Below, in pieces: positions 1 to 7,616 of a DNA stretch of 64,000 nt. Source of the stretch: a virus. The stretch spans positions 1-64,000 of IMG/VR virus record IMGVR_UViG_3300032315_000470; one strand, 5' to 3'. The notes below the pieces were generated by a model. That model ran no database searches. It was given only the letters and a program-made list of their open reading frames with translations, and had not been told where the DNA came from. Both the position numbers and the translations under genes were made by a program. Every line of letters begins with the position of its first letter. The first letter of the stretch is position 1.

Positions 1-2
1 AA

Positions 3-974
3 GCCAATACAATGTTCTCTGGTGTTGGTTCTGCTAACAACCCATACGGTTTCCGTGGTACAACTGCAACCGACACAGGTACAAATCCTATAGTATCAGC
101 AACTTTAGCTGCTAACAGCTATACAACTGGTATTGGCATGCCAACAGCTACTGCTGAGTTCCTTGGTTCGGACAACAATGCAGCATTCCAACAGATGGCC
201 TTCTCTATCGAGAAAGTAACTGTAACTGCTCAAAGCCGTGCATTGAAAGCTGAGTACTCTTTAGAACTTGCACAAGACTTGAAAGCAATTCATGGTCTTG
301 ATGCTGAAACAGAATTGTCTAACATTCTGTCTACAGAAGTTCTCGCTGAAATTAACCGTGAAGTTATCCGTACAATCTACACCGTTGCCGTTCCAGGTGC
401 TCAGTTTGGTACAACAACAGCAGGTTTCTTTGACTTAGATACAGACTCTAACGGCCGTTGGTCAGTTGAGCGTTTCAAAGGTCTAATTTTCCAAATCGAG
501 CGTGATGCTAACGTAATTGCTAAGCAGACTCGCCGTGGAAAAGGTAATGTGTTAATCGTTTCTTCTGATGTTGCTTCTGCTATGGCAATGGCTGGTGTAT
601 TGCAATATACTCCTGCTCTCCAAGCTGACTTGCAAGTAGATGACACAGGCAACACATTTGCTGGTTTGTTACACGGTCGTATCAAGGTTTATATTGACCC
701 ATACTTCGGTGGATACACAAGCAATCAAGAACTTGTAACTGTCGGTTACAAAGGTTCTAGCCCATACGATGCTGGTTTGTTCTATTGCCCATACGTTCCA
801 TTACAGATGGTTCGTGCTATTGACCAGCAAACATTCCAACCAAAGATTGGCTTCAAGACTCGTTACGGAATGGTTGCAAACCCATTCGCAGAAGGACTTG
901 GAGTTGGTTCGGGTGGATTGAATGCTCGTACAAACCGGTATTACAGAATTTTTGGTGTCAAAAATTTAATGTGA
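3..974 (+). CDS. 23: major capsid protein gp23, C-terminal part
   Basis: The frame is already open at the left edge, so this is the C-terminal ~324 residues of a gene that starts outside the window. The methionine at base 12 is internal, not a start. The end of the protein (GFKTRYGMVANPFAEG, then NRYYRIFGVKN before the stop) matches the C-terminal pattern of T4 gp23, the shell protein of the myovirus head that forms the hexameric capsomers. Gp23 normally needs a co-chaperonin for folding, and a GroES-like gene lies at 20281. Two intrinsic terminators follow, as expected for a highly expressed late gene. The identification is firm; the N-terminal processing site cannot be seen. Confidence 0.93.
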   Translation, partial: ANTMFSGVGSANNPYGFRGTTATDTGTNPIVSATLAANSYTTGIGMPTATAEFLGSDNNAAFQQMAFSIEKVTVTAQSRALKAEYSLELAQDLKAIHGLDAETELSNILSTEVLAEINREVIRTIYTVAVPGAQFGTTTAGFFDLDTDSNGRWSVERFKGLIFQIERDANVIAKQTRRGKGNVLIVSSDVASAMAMAGVLQYTPALQADLQVDDTGNTFAGLLHGRIKVYIDPYFGGYTSNQELVTVGYKGSSPYDAGLFYCPYVPLQMVRAIDQQTFQPKIGFKTRYGMVANPFAEGLGVGSGGLNARTNRYYRIFGVKNLM

Positions 975-975
975 T

Positions 976-1003
976 AACCTATTGATTTTATTAGGTTTTT
1001 TAT
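976..1003 (+). terminator. intrinsic terminator after gp23
   Basis: AACCTA and TAGGTT form a stem directly after the gp23 stop codon, followed by a T-rich run (TTTTTATT). It is the first of two hairpins in tandem. Confidence 0.6.
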
Positions 1004-1030
1004 TAAACCAACAATAAGATTGGTAATTAA

Positions 1031-1057
1031 AACAGGAACTTCGGTTCCTGTTTTTTT
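1031..1057 (+). terminator. strong UUCG-loop terminator after gp23
   Basis: AACAGGAAC and GTTCCTGTT form a perfect 9-bp stem closed by a TTCG tetraloop and followed by seven T. This is the classic T4 terminator layout, and it isolates the capsid gene from the endonuclease gene downstream. Confidence 0.85.
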
Positions 1058-1060
1058 ATG

Positions 1061-1068
1061 CCTAAATA
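1061..1068 (+). promoter_or_regulatory. possible variant late promoter
   Basis: CCTAAATA, followed by CATATAAT, lies just past the terminator and about 28 bases before the endonuclease start. It differs from the T4-type late element TATAAATA at the first two bases. The same CCTAAATA sits at 1679-1686 before the tube-like gene, which suggests a tolerated variant. Confidence 0.3.
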
Positions 1069-1095
1069 CATATAATTCTTTACTATTTTAACATT

Positions 1096-1683
1096 ATGCA
1101 AACCACATATCTATACATCAAACAACATTCCGTTACTGGTCTAAAATACTTCGGTAAAACTACCAAAAACGATCCAGTGAAATATCTTGGTTCTGGCATA
1201 CATTGGAAACGACACATCAAGAAACATGGTATAGAACATGTAAAGACTTTATGGTATCAATCATTTGATAGTGAAGAATCTTTAGTGGAATATGCCACCA
1301 AATTCTCACAACAAAACAATATAGTTGAATCTAAAGAGTGGGCCAATCTTAAAGGTGAGAATGGATTAGATGGTGGTTTTGATAAGGGTTGGTGGTCTGA
1401 AAAACAAAAGGATCACATTAGTCAATTGCAAAAAGAACGGTGGGCTAATGGCGTATATGATCGAGAAAAACTTCGACTTTCTCGTATAGGTTTTAAACAA
1501 CCAGAATCACAGAAACAAAAGGTTGCAGACAAGTTATCCAAAGAATGGTCTGTCACCAGTCCAACAGGTGAACATATAGTTATTAAAAATCTTCAAAAAT
1601 TTTGTCGAGATAATGGATTGGACCAAGGTAACTTATCTCGTGGTTCATACAAAGGTTGGAAAGCTGTTAAAATTACAACCTAA
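1096..1683 (+). CDS. GIY-YIG-type homing endonuclease
   Basis: The 195-residue protein opens with a GIY-YIG-like module: YLYIKQHSVTGLKYFGKT has the paired short motifs (YLY and KYFGKT) about ten residues apart, followed by KYLGSG and H-x-x-KHG. The C-terminal ~45 residues (SPTGEHIVIKNL, then FCRDNGLDQGNLSRG) resemble the NUMOD/helix-turn-helix DNA-recognition units of phage homing enzymes. It stands free between gp23 and a tail gene, a usual insertion spot for seg-type genes. No clear Shine-Dalgarno sequence precedes the ATG. Its role is inferred to be cutting endonuclease-free relatives so that its own locus spreads. It is not needed for phage growth. Confidence 0.7.
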   Translation: MQTTYLYIKQHSVTGLKYFGKTTKNDPVKYLGSGIHWKRHIKKHGIEHVKTLWYQSFDSEESLVEYATKFSQQNNIVESKEWANLKGENGLDGGFDKGWWSEKQKDHISQLQKERWANGVYDREKLRLSRIGFKQPESQKQKVADKLSKEWSVTSPTGEHIVIKNLQKFCRDNGLDQGNLSRGSYKGWKAVKITT

Positions 1684-1712
1684 ATAGATGTATATCAAAA
1701 CAGAGAAATAAT

Positions 1713-2258
1713 ATGACCGTATTATCCAGAACACCTCAGAATATTAATCTATTACAACCAACCAAGTATCTGTTAACCTTCAACAGAGCAGGTTCAGTAC
1801 CATACTTCTGCCAGTCTGTAAACATACCAGGAGTAAGTATAGGACAGGCCCCATTGAACTTTCCAAGTCTAACTGTATACTCACCTGGTAACCAGTTAAC
1901 TTACAATAATTTGAATGTGGTGTTCTTAGTAGACGAAGCACTGGAATCATGGCAAGGTATATACAATTGGTTTCGCTCATTTGCATCACCAGATGGTACA
2001 GATGAAAGAAACTTAAAAACACAAATGCAAAACCAGTATGTAAGTCCATCAAACCAAAACAAATCAAAGTTGGTTTATGCAGATGCCACTTTAACCATTT
2101 TGAATAATTTGAATAACCCTGTGGTTCGTGTTGAATTTACCAATGTGTTTCCTGTTTCATTATCTGATATTGATTTTGATACCAAGTTATCCGCAGATGA
2201 TATTATTACGGCAGATGCCACTTTTGTTTATGACCAGTTTAAATTTGTACCAGTTTAA
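1713..2258 (+). CDS. tail-tube-like structural protein (gp19-type)
   Basis: A 181-residue protein with the pattern of T4-like tube proteins: an N-terminal strand (YLLTFNRAGSVPYFCQSVNIPG) equivalent to the F-x-C-x-x-x-x-LPG region of gp19, then LTYNNLNVVFLVDEALESW followed by IYNWFRS, equivalent to the DDWTVTVMNDE and FVDW region. A conserved C-terminal strand ends in DATFVYDQFKF. Proteins of this family polymerise into, or cap, the inner tail tube. The position next to gp23 fits a late structural gene. It could instead be a tube-initiator or baseplate paralogue with the same fold, because the sequence alone does not separate these. Confidence 0.6.
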   Translation: MTVLSRTPQNINLLQPTKYLLTFNRAGSVPYFCQSVNIPGVSIGQAPLNFPSLTVYSPGNQLTYNNLNVVFLVDEALESWQGIYNWFRSFASPDGTDERNLKTQMQNQYVSPSNQNKSKLVYADATLTILNNLNNPVVRVEFTNVFPVSLSDIDFDTKLSADDIITADATFVYDQFKFVPV

Positions 2259-2271
2259 TTAACATTAATTC

Positions 2272-2300
2272 TTGCCATGTAACATAAATTGTGTTATGAT
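2272..2300 (+). promoter_or_regulatory. sigma70-type promoter for uvsY
   Basis: TTGCCA and TATGAT are separated by exactly 17 bases in the intergenic space 32 bases before uvsY. It would serve as an early or middle promoter for the recombination genes. Confidence 0.6.
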
Positions 2301-2331
2301 GTAAAATTGGTGTTAGACTATTGAAAATATT

Positions 2332-2766
2332 ATGGAAAATCTAGAACAAGTATTAAAACATTGGGAAAAAGATGCGGCAATGGACCAGACAGAACCTGGT
2401 AAAGAACTCATTCGCATACCCACACTACACAACAAATACCTCTCTATTCTTACAAAACATAAGATTGCCTCTAAGAAGGCACACTTTGATTATCTACGCA
2501 TGAGAAAAATCAGGTTAGATTACTATGCTGGAAGGTTAAGCAAAGAAGAGCTGGAAGAATATGAATGGGAACCTTTTGAGTTTGTATTAAAATCGGACAT
2601 TAATGCCTATCTTGAAGCTGATGCACACTTAATTAAGTTACTTGAAAAGAAGGTGTACCATGAAGAAGTGGTTTCGGTTTTAGAATCCATCATGGGTGAG
2701 TTAAAGAATCGGCATTGGGAGTTAAAGTCATTTATTGATTGGGAGAGATTCATTGGCGGACAATGA
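2332..2766 (+). CDS. uvsY: UvsY recombination mediator
   Basis: The 144-residue protein has the length and core of T4 UvsY (137 residues): a charged helical N-terminus, then MRKIRLDYYAGRLSKEEL, which matches the KARLDYYSGR segment of UvsY, and a C-terminal helix ending in IDWERFIGG like DMRAFEAG. UvsY displaces the single-stranded DNA-binding protein and loads the UvsX recombinase (24544) onto single-stranded DNA. It heads a block leading into uvsW, although in this phage a zinc-finger gene has been inserted between the two. A sigma70-like promoter lies upstream. Confidence 0.85.
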   Translation: MENLEQVLKHWEKDAAMDQTEPGKELIRIPTLHNKYLSILTKHKIASKKAHFDYLRMRKIRLDYYAGRLSKEELEEYEWEPFEFVLKSDINAYLEADAHLIKLLEKKVYHEEVVSVLESIMGELKNRHWELKSFIDWERFIGGQ

Positions 2767-2784
2767 TGGTCAAATAAGATTCTT

Positions 2785-2807
2785 TATAAATACTCCAAAA
2801 AGGAGTA
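2785..2807 (+). promoter_or_regulatory. late promoter overlapping an RBS-sequestering hairpin
   Basis: TATAAATA (2785-2792) overlaps the left arm of a hairpin: TACTCC (2791-2796), loop AAAAA, GGAGTA (2802-2807). The right arm carries the GGAG ribosome-binding site for the gene at 2811. A read-through transcript would hide the site. A transcript started at the late promoter would begin within or just after the left arm and leave it free. This is the T4 gene e / soc / I-TevI type of control, inferred here from layout. Confidence 0.6.
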
Positions 2808-2810
2808 AAC

Positions 2811-3251
2811 ATGGAAGATATATTTGAAGGCCTTAAAGATGTTAAGTTTGATGAAATTCAAAATAAAGAATTTATGGCATATAAAGAGATGTGTGCAATT
2901 GGCGCACAAACAAGAAACGCCACGATAATTGAATGTCCTCATTGTAAGGTTGTTGGTAATGAACCAAACATGTTGCGGTGGCATTTTGATAACTGTGAAA
3001 CGGTTTTAAGGTGTTGTGAACAATGTGGAAATACAATACCACGACAAGGAATAAAACCATTTCTTTATGATGTTAAAAAGTACTGTGACAGAAAATGTTA
3101 TATGGAAAGCAAAAAAGGTAAACCTCCTATTGTTATGACCTGTGAGGTTAAAGAAAAAATATCCAAGACTGCTTTAGGTCAAAGCGAAGAAAGAAGTAAA
3201 CGAATTAAAATGAATAAACCATGGGAAGCAAGATGGAAGAAAAAGACCTAA
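2811..3251 (+). CDS. zinc-finger protein, probable homing-endonuclease relic
   Basis: A 146-residue protein with no GIY-YIG or HNH catalytic motif. It carries a C-P-H-C...RWHFDNC zinc-finger unit (about residues 44-64), the same unit that ends the GIY-YIG enzyme at 5965, followed by a second cluster C-C-x-x-C and Y-C-D-R-K-C. A basic NUMOD3-like tail (EKISKTALGQSEERSKR) follows. The usual reading is the DNA-binding half of a homing endonuclease that lost its nuclease domain, or a separate zinc-binding regulator. It is inserted between uvsY and uvsW and overlaps uvsW by 19 bases. It is driven by the late promoter/hairpin at 2785. Confidence 0.5.
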   Translation: MEDIFEGLKDVKFDEIQNKEFMAYKEMCAIGAQTRNATIIECPHCKVVGNEPNMLRWHFDNCETVLRCCEQCGNTIPRQGIKPFLYDVKKYCDRKCYMESKKGKPPIVMTCEVKEKISKTALGQSEERSKRIKMNKPWEARWKKKT

Positions 3252-4726
3252 TTATATCCAAATCTGATGAGGTCTATGCTAAAATACAATGTGAAAAATC
3301 CATTGCCAAAGAACTGCATGAATTTTTTTCTTTTATGGTTCCTGGTCATCAGTTTGTACCAGCTTATAGGAATAAAATATGGAATGGTAAAATTTATCTT
3401 TATCATCTAAACACCTCACAAATATATCGAGGATTATTGCCTTACATTGAACAGTTCTGTGAATCAAGAGAATATACATTTGAATATGAAGATGGTTTAG
3501 ATATACAAGATGAGTATTCAGTCTATCATGCCAAAAAGTTTATTGGTGAATTAAACATACATGCTCGTGGTGAACCCATTGAGGTAAGAGAACACCAGAT
3601 AGAGGCATACATTCATGCCATGCAAAAACGAAGAAGTTTGTTATTGTCTCCAACGGCTTCAGGCAAATCACTAATCATTTATTTAATATTTCAGCAGTTA
3701 TACAAATACCAAAATCTTAAAGGTTTGGTTATTGTTCCAACCACTTCATTGGTTGAACAGTTATACTCAGACTTTGCAGATTATAATAACGAAAATATGG
3801 AGCCAGTTCTTCATAGAATCTATCAGGGTAAAGAAAAAGACACAGACAAACCGTTGACAATATCCACTTGGCAGTCATTGTATAAACTTCCAAAAGAATA
3901 TTTTGAACAGTTTGATTATATTATAGGTGACGAAGCACATCTATTCAAAGCTCAATCTCTTACCACCATACTTACATCCTGTGTTAATGCTAAATATAGG
4001 ATAGGTCTTACAGGCACTCTAGATGGTACCAAAACACATAAACTGGTACTAGAAGGTTTGTTTGGTCCAGTTAAAAAAGTAATAACCACAAGAGAGTTAA
4101 TCGACAAACAACAGGTATCCGATTTCGAAATTAAATGCCTAATACTTAAACACGATGACGATGTGTGTTTAAGAATGAAAGATTCGACTTACCAAGAAGA
4201 AATACAGTATCTCATTTCAAACGAAAATCGAAACAAATTCATTAAAAATCTTGCGGTTAGCTTAGGTAATAATACCTTAATATTGTATCAAATGGTTGAC
4301 AAACATGGTCAAATCCTGTATGATATGATTAGAAACACCAAAAACATTGGTGATAGAAAAGTATTCTTTATTCACGGTGGTACTGATGTTACAGATAGAG
4401 AAGAAGTTAGACGGATTATGGAGATTGAAAACAATGCGATTGTTGTGGCTTCTTTTGGCACCTTTAGTACTGGTATTAACATTAGAAACTTGCACAACAT
4501 TATATTCGCAAGTCCATCAAAGTCTAGGGTACGGAACTTACAATCAATCGGTAGAGGATTACGACAGAGTGAAGGAAAAGAAAAAGCCACGCTCTACGAC
4601 ATTGCGGATGATTTGAGATACAAGAAACATATGAATTTTACACTTCGTCATTTTATTGAACGCACCAAAATTTACAATGAAGAGCAGTTTGTTTATAAAA
4701 CTTATAAAATAGGACTCAAGAAATGA
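3233..4726 (+). CDS. uvsW: UvsW recombination and repair helicase
   Basis: Superfamily 2 helicase of about 497 residues, close to T4 UvsW (502). Visible parts are an N-terminal FFSFMVPGHQF and NKIWNGKIYLY region that matches the UvsW N-domain, motif I PTASGKS (residues 140-146), motif II DEAH in IIGDEAHLFKA, motif III GLTGTLDG, and motif VI QSIGRGLRQ. UvsW unwinds branched DNA and R-loops, which shuts off origin-type replication late and drives recombination-dependent replication. An ATG 12 bases upstream (3221) is possible. The start at 3233 is preferred because GGGAAG lies four bases before it. The gene overlaps the preceding zinc-finger gene by 19 bases and the next gene by 4 bases. Confidence 0.9.
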   Translation: MEEKDLIISKSDEVYAKIQCEKSIAKELHEFFSFMVPGHQFVPAYRNKIWNGKIYLYHLNTSQIYRGLLPYIEQFCESREYTFEYEDGLDIQDEYSVYHAKKFIGELNIHARGEPIEVREHQIEAYIHAMQKRRSLLLSPTASGKSLIIYLIFQQLYKYQNLKGLVIVPTTSLVEQLYSDFADYNNENMEPVLHRIYQGKEKDTDKPLTISTWQSLYKLPKEYFEQFDYIIGDEAHLFKAQSLTTILTSCVNAKYRIGLTGTLDGTKTHKLVLEGLFGPVKKVITTRELIDKQQVSDFEIKCLILKHDDDVCLRMKDSTYQEEIQYLISNENRNKFIKNLAVSLGNNTLILYQMVDKHGQILYDMIRNTKNIGDRKVFFIHGGTDVTDREEVRRIMEIENNAIVVASFGTFSTGINIRNLHNIIFASPSKSRVRNLQSIGRGLRQSEGKEKATLYDIADDLRYKKHMNFTLRHFIERTKIYNEEQFVYKTYKIGLKK

Positions 4727-5100
4727 ACGGCATAGTAAAGATAGTTCGGCTAAAAACCGGAGAAGATGTAATTGGTTGTTTTTCGAAAACTCCAATCGAT
4801 GAGATTGTGATTGAAGAACCAATGTCAGTATACATTAATAACAGAGGATCTCAAGCTGGATTAGTAATGAATCATTGGTTGCCAGTACAATTGATTAAGA
4901 AGAATGAGATCACAATCAAATCTTGTGATGTGCTTACAATGTTTGAACCTAATCCAGAATTTGAAGAATACTATTTAAATACTGTGGAAAAGATTAAGTC
5001 TTTGATGAAGGCAAAAGAATTCTCTGATGAGATGACCGATGAAGAAATTGAAGATATTATGGATGCATTAGAAGATTCAGAAGGACAGGTATTACATTGA
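4723..5100 (+). CDS. Sm-like (LSm/Hfq-fold) phage protein
   Basis: The 125-residue protein starts with VKIVRLKTGEDVIG, a strand-turn-strand pattern like the Sm1 motif, followed by a second half (VIEEPMSVYINN then WLPVQLIKKNEITIKSCDVLTMFEP) and an acidic helical tail. A second protein of the same type is encoded at 20816 (ALKLITGEDVLGEI). LSm-fold proteins generally bind RNA as rings, but no activity is established for this phage family, so RNA binding is an inference. The ATGA junction couples it to uvsW. A minus-strand promoter at 5132-5160 points back into its 3' end. Confidence 0.5.
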   Translation: MNGIVKIVRLKTGEDVIGCFSKTPIDEIVIEEPMSVYINNRGSQAGLVMNHWLPVQLIKKNEITIKSCDVLTMFEPNPEFEEYYLNTVEKIKSLMKAKEFSDEMTDEEIEDIMDALEDSEGQVLH

Positions 5101-5131
5101 TTAATATTAACATCAAAGGGGGACACCGAGA

Positions 5132-5160
5132 ACTATACACGATGGCAAGCCCTTTGTCAA
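5132..5160 (-). promoter_or_regulatory. minus-strand sigma70 promoter, possible antisense RNA
   Basis: Read on the minus strand, TTGACA (5160-5155) and TATAGT (5137-5132) are separated by exactly 17 bases. Transcription would begin near 5125 and run antisense into the 3' end of the Sm-like gene. It is the only well-formed minus-strand promoter I noticed in a window whose genes all read rightward. An inverted repeat, CAAAGGG (5114-5120) and CCCTTTG (5150-5156), overlaps it. Confidence 0.4.
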
Positions 5161-5181
5161 CAACTTTTTATGGTATACTTT

Positions 5182-5724
5182 ATGGCTAAGCAAAAACATT
5201 ACATTAATAACGAAGCTTTCTTAAAATCCTTGATAGATTACAAAGAGGCTTGTAAACTGGCAAAGAAACAAAATAAATCTCCTCCAGCCATTCCAAACTA
5301 TATTGGTGAATGTTTTATGAAGATTGCAGAAGGTCTTTCACATAAGCCAAACTTCATTAACTACACTTATCGTGATGAAATGATGTCAGATGGTATTGAA
5401 AACTGTCTAATGTACTTTGACAACTTTGATCCAACCAAGTCCAAGAATCCGTTTGCTTACTTTACACAAATTATCTATTTTGCCTTTCTACGAAGAATAT
5501 CAAAAGAAAAGAAACAAACCTATGTGAAGTACAAAGCTACAGAACAAATGGGTATTCTTGATGAAATGGAAATGATGGAGCTAGAAGATGGTACCACAAA
5601 ACAGTTTGAACTATACGATAACATTGCAGAATTTATTGGCAACTATGAAGAAGCCAAACAGGCAAAGAAGGATATCGCAACGGCAAAGAAGTCAAAAGGT
5701 ATTGAAAAATTCTTAGGAGAATGA
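5182..5724 (+). CDS. 55: late-transcription sigma factor gp55
   Basis: About 180 residues. Matches T4 gp55 along its length: the N-terminal KHYINNEAFLKSLIDYK (T4: YNYVNNKELLQAIIDWK), then MIADGIE-like MMSDGIENCLMYFDNFDPTKSKNPFAYFTQ and AFLRRISKEKK. Gp55 is a minimal sigma-family protein that directs host RNA polymerase to TATAAATA late promoters with help from the sliding clamp (gp45 at 12959). Several such promoters are visible in this window. An ATG at 5170 is in frame, but MAKQKHY at 5182 is the likelier start. The order 55, then 47 and 46, is as in T4-like phages. Confidence 0.88.
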   Translation: MAKQKHYINNEAFLKSLIDYKEACKLAKKQNKSPPAIPNYIGECFMKIAEGLSHKPNFINYTYRDEMMSDGIENCLMYFDNFDPTKSKNPFAYFTQIIYFAFLRRISKEKKQTYVKYKATEQMGILDEMEMMELEDGTTKQFELYDNIAEFIGNYEEAKQAKKDIATAKKSKGIEKFLGE

Positions 5725-5728
5725 TATA

Positions 5729-5902
5729 ATGTATAAAGTAACTTATTATTCAACAGAAAATAAAGATGTTGTTTTTTTCAAATGGTTTAAAACTTTTAAA
5801 GAATCAACTGAATTTGTTTTGAAATTAAAATTGCCAGAACTATTGATTGAAATTAAATATTATGATGAAAATGATCCAAACAATCCAAGGCCTCAATTAT
5901 AG
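5729..5902 (+). CDS. small conserved phage protein
   Basis: A 57-residue protein (starts MYKVTYYSTENK, ends NDPNNPRPQL) with a beta-alpha-beta look: VTYYST, then FKWFKTFKESTEFVLKL, then LIEIKYYDEND. It follows gp55 after four bases, with AGGA upstream as ribosome-binding site. Short proteins of this type (K-V-T-Y-Y-S...F-x-x-x-x-E-A-x-E-F) recur in T4-like cyanophages. No function is known to me. Confidence 0.6.
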   Translation: MYKVTYYSTENKDVVFFKWFKTFKESTEFVLKLKLPELLIEIKYYDENDPNNPRPQL

Positions 5903-5927
5903 TTTCAGTCTTGCCAGGTAAGTAAAA

Positions 5928-5960
5928 TGTCCTTTTTATATAAATAAAATAAAAAGGACA
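5928..5960 (+). promoter_or_regulatory. late promoter inside a perfect RBS-sequestering hairpin
   Basis: TGTCCTTTTTAT (5928-5939) and ATAAAAAGGACA (5949-5960) are perfect 12-base complements around a 9-base loop. The T4-type late promoter TATAAATA (5939-5946) begins at the last base of the left arm and runs into the loop. The right arm contains the AAGGA ribosome-binding site for the endonuclease at 5965. Transcripts from upstream would fold and block translation. Transcripts begun at the late promoter (expected start near 5952) lack the left arm and leave the site open. Confidence 0.72.
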
Positions 5961-5964
5961 AAAA

Positions 5965-6519
5965 ATGAAAATCTATTGCATCGAAAATAAGTTGGATGGT
6001 AAAAAATATGTTGGTCTAACCAAAGGCACAATTCAAAGAAGGTTCAAGCGACACAAAGAATTGGCCAAAAGTAATAGAGAAAAACAACACCTACACAATG
6101 CATTGTTGTTATATGGTTTTGATAATTTTATTGTTTATGAATTAGATTCAGCAATTTCTTTTGAGGAGTTGTGTGAAAAAGAAAAACTTTGGATAAAAAA
6201 ATTAAATACTAAAAATAATGGTTATAATGAAACTGATGGTGGTGAAGGAAGTTCTGGTCGAAATTTAAGTGAATATACTAAGAAAAAGATAGGTGATGGT
6301 AATCGAGGAAGAATTCAAACGATTGAAGAAAAAAAACAAAGAAGTGAATCTAATAAAGCAATTCACTGTGGTGAAAAAAATCCATTCTATAAAAAAACAC
6401 ACACTAAAGAATCAATAGAAAAATATTTGAAACACAAAAGTAAATGTATTCATTGTGGTAAAGAAGCAACAAATGCTAATATAAAAAGATGGCATAATGA
6501 AAATTGTAAATTGAAATAA
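5965..6519 (+). CDS. GIY-YIG homing endonuclease with zinc finger
   Basis: A 184-residue protein. The N-terminal nuclease module is KIYCIENKLDGKKYVGLTKG with R-R-F-x-R-H-K (residues 2-31), the expected spacing of GIY and YIG elements and the catalytic Arg. The region GEGSSGRNLSEYTKKKIGDG, and repeats of that type, are NUMOD3 DNA-binding units. The C-terminus is a C-x-x-C...RWHNENC zinc finger. It lies free between gp55 and gp47, as seg and mob genes do in T4. Expression is probably confined to late infection by the hairpin at 5928-5960. The finger closely resembles that in the nuclease-less protein at 2811, which suggests shared ancestry. Confidence 0.82.
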   Translation: MKIYCIENKLDGKKYVGLTKGTIQRRFKRHKELAKSNREKQHLHNALLLYGFDNFIVYELDSAISFEELCEKEKLWIKKLNTKNNGYNETDGGEGSSGRNLSEYTKKKIGDGNRGRIQTIEEKKQRSESNKAIHCGEKNPFYKKTHTKESIEKYLKHKSKCIHCGKEATNANIKRWHNENCKLK

Positions 6520-6527
6520 GGTATATT

Positions 6528-7616
6528 ATGAAAGTTTGTATTTTGGGTGATACGCATTTTGGAATGAGAAACGATTCAATTTCTTTTCTAGATTATGGTG
6601 AAAAGTTTTATAAAGAAACTTTTTTCCCCTATTTGATTAAAAATAACATTAAAACTATTATTCAAGTCGGTGATTTTTTTGACCGAAGAAAGTATGTTAA
6701 TTTTTATACATTGAAAAGAACAAAAGAGATGTTCTTAAATAAATTGGTTGAATATAATATTAATATGATTGTGTTGGCAGGAAACCACGATACATACTTT
6801 AAAAATACCAATGAAGTAAATTCATTAGATTTATTATTACAAGAATATAATAATATTACAGTAATTGATTCTCCAAAAACAATAAGCTTATATGATTTGC
6901 CTAATCATATTAAATATGATGTTTGTGTAATTCCATGGATTTGTTCAGAAAATTATGATGATTGTTTAAATGTAATAAAACAAACTGAAACAAATGTTTG
7001 TGTAGGACATTTTGAGATTGCTGGATTTGCTATGCACCGAGGTATGCCTAATTATGAGGGGCTAGACAGAAAAATATTTAACAAGTTTGATATTGTGTTT
7101 TCTGGACATTATCACCATAGGTCTAGACAAGACAATATTGTTTATGTTGGAACACCAATGGAAATTACTTGGCAGGATTATAATGATCCGAGGGGTTTTC
7201 ATCTGTTTGATCTTGACACTCTTGATTTGGAATTTATCGAAAATCCCAATGTAATGTTTCATCGCATCATTTATGATGACAAAGAAAATACCATTACTGA
7301 GGTTATGAATAAAGAGTTAAACAAGTATACCAATACCTATGTTAAGGTTGTGGTACTCAACAAAACTAATCCCTATCTGTTTGACAAGTTTATGGACAAC
7401 TTATACAAAATTAATCCAATCGATATTACCATTGCGGAAGACTTTACAGACTTGACAGAAGGCGTGGAAGATGATATGCTGGATCAAGCTGAAGATACCA
7501 TGTCAATTATTGGCAAGTATGTAGACAGTATTAAAGAAGAACATATTGATAATGAAAGGCTGAAAACTATAATGAAAGAATTATATGTTGAGGCATTGAA
7601 CCAAGAACAGGCATGA
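6528..7616 (+). CDS. 47: recombination nuclease subunit gp47 (Mre11/SbcD-like)
   Basis: A 362-residue metallophosphoesterase. The signature motifs are in order: GDTHFG (Asp8, His10), GDFFDRR (Asp49, Asp52), AGNHD (Asn86, His87), GHFEIAG (His161) and SGHYHHR (His194, His196). Gp47 with gp46 trims double-strand ends to produce 3' single strands for UvsX, the main route into recombination-dependent replication, and helps degrade host DNA. It overlaps gp46 by 4 bases. The first half of the gene is noticeably more AT-rich in codon choice than the second, but the motifs are intact. Confidence 0.92.
   Translation: MKVCILGDTHFGMRNDSISFLDYGEKFYKETFFPYLIKNNIKTIIQVGDFFDRRKYVNFYTLKRTKEMFLNKLVEYNINMIVLAGNHDTYFKNTNEVNSLDLLLQEYNNITVIDSPKTISLYDLPNHIKYDVCVIPWICSENYDDCLNVIKQTETNVCVGHFEIAGFAMHRGMPNYEGLDRKIFNKFDIVFSGHYHHRSRQDNIVYVGTPMEITWQDYNDPRGFHLFDLDTLDLEFIENPNVMFHRIIYDDKENTITEVMNKELNKYTNTYVKVVVLNKTNPYLFDKFMDNLYKINPIDITIAEDFTDLTEGVEDDMLDQAEDTMSIIGKYVDSIKEEHIDNERLKTIMKELYVEALNQEQA

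Noticed and set aside
3221-3232. Start of uvsW at the ATG at 3221
   Set aside because: Possible, but it has no ribosome-binding site. The ATG at 3233 follows GGGAAG and still gives the complete family N-terminus.
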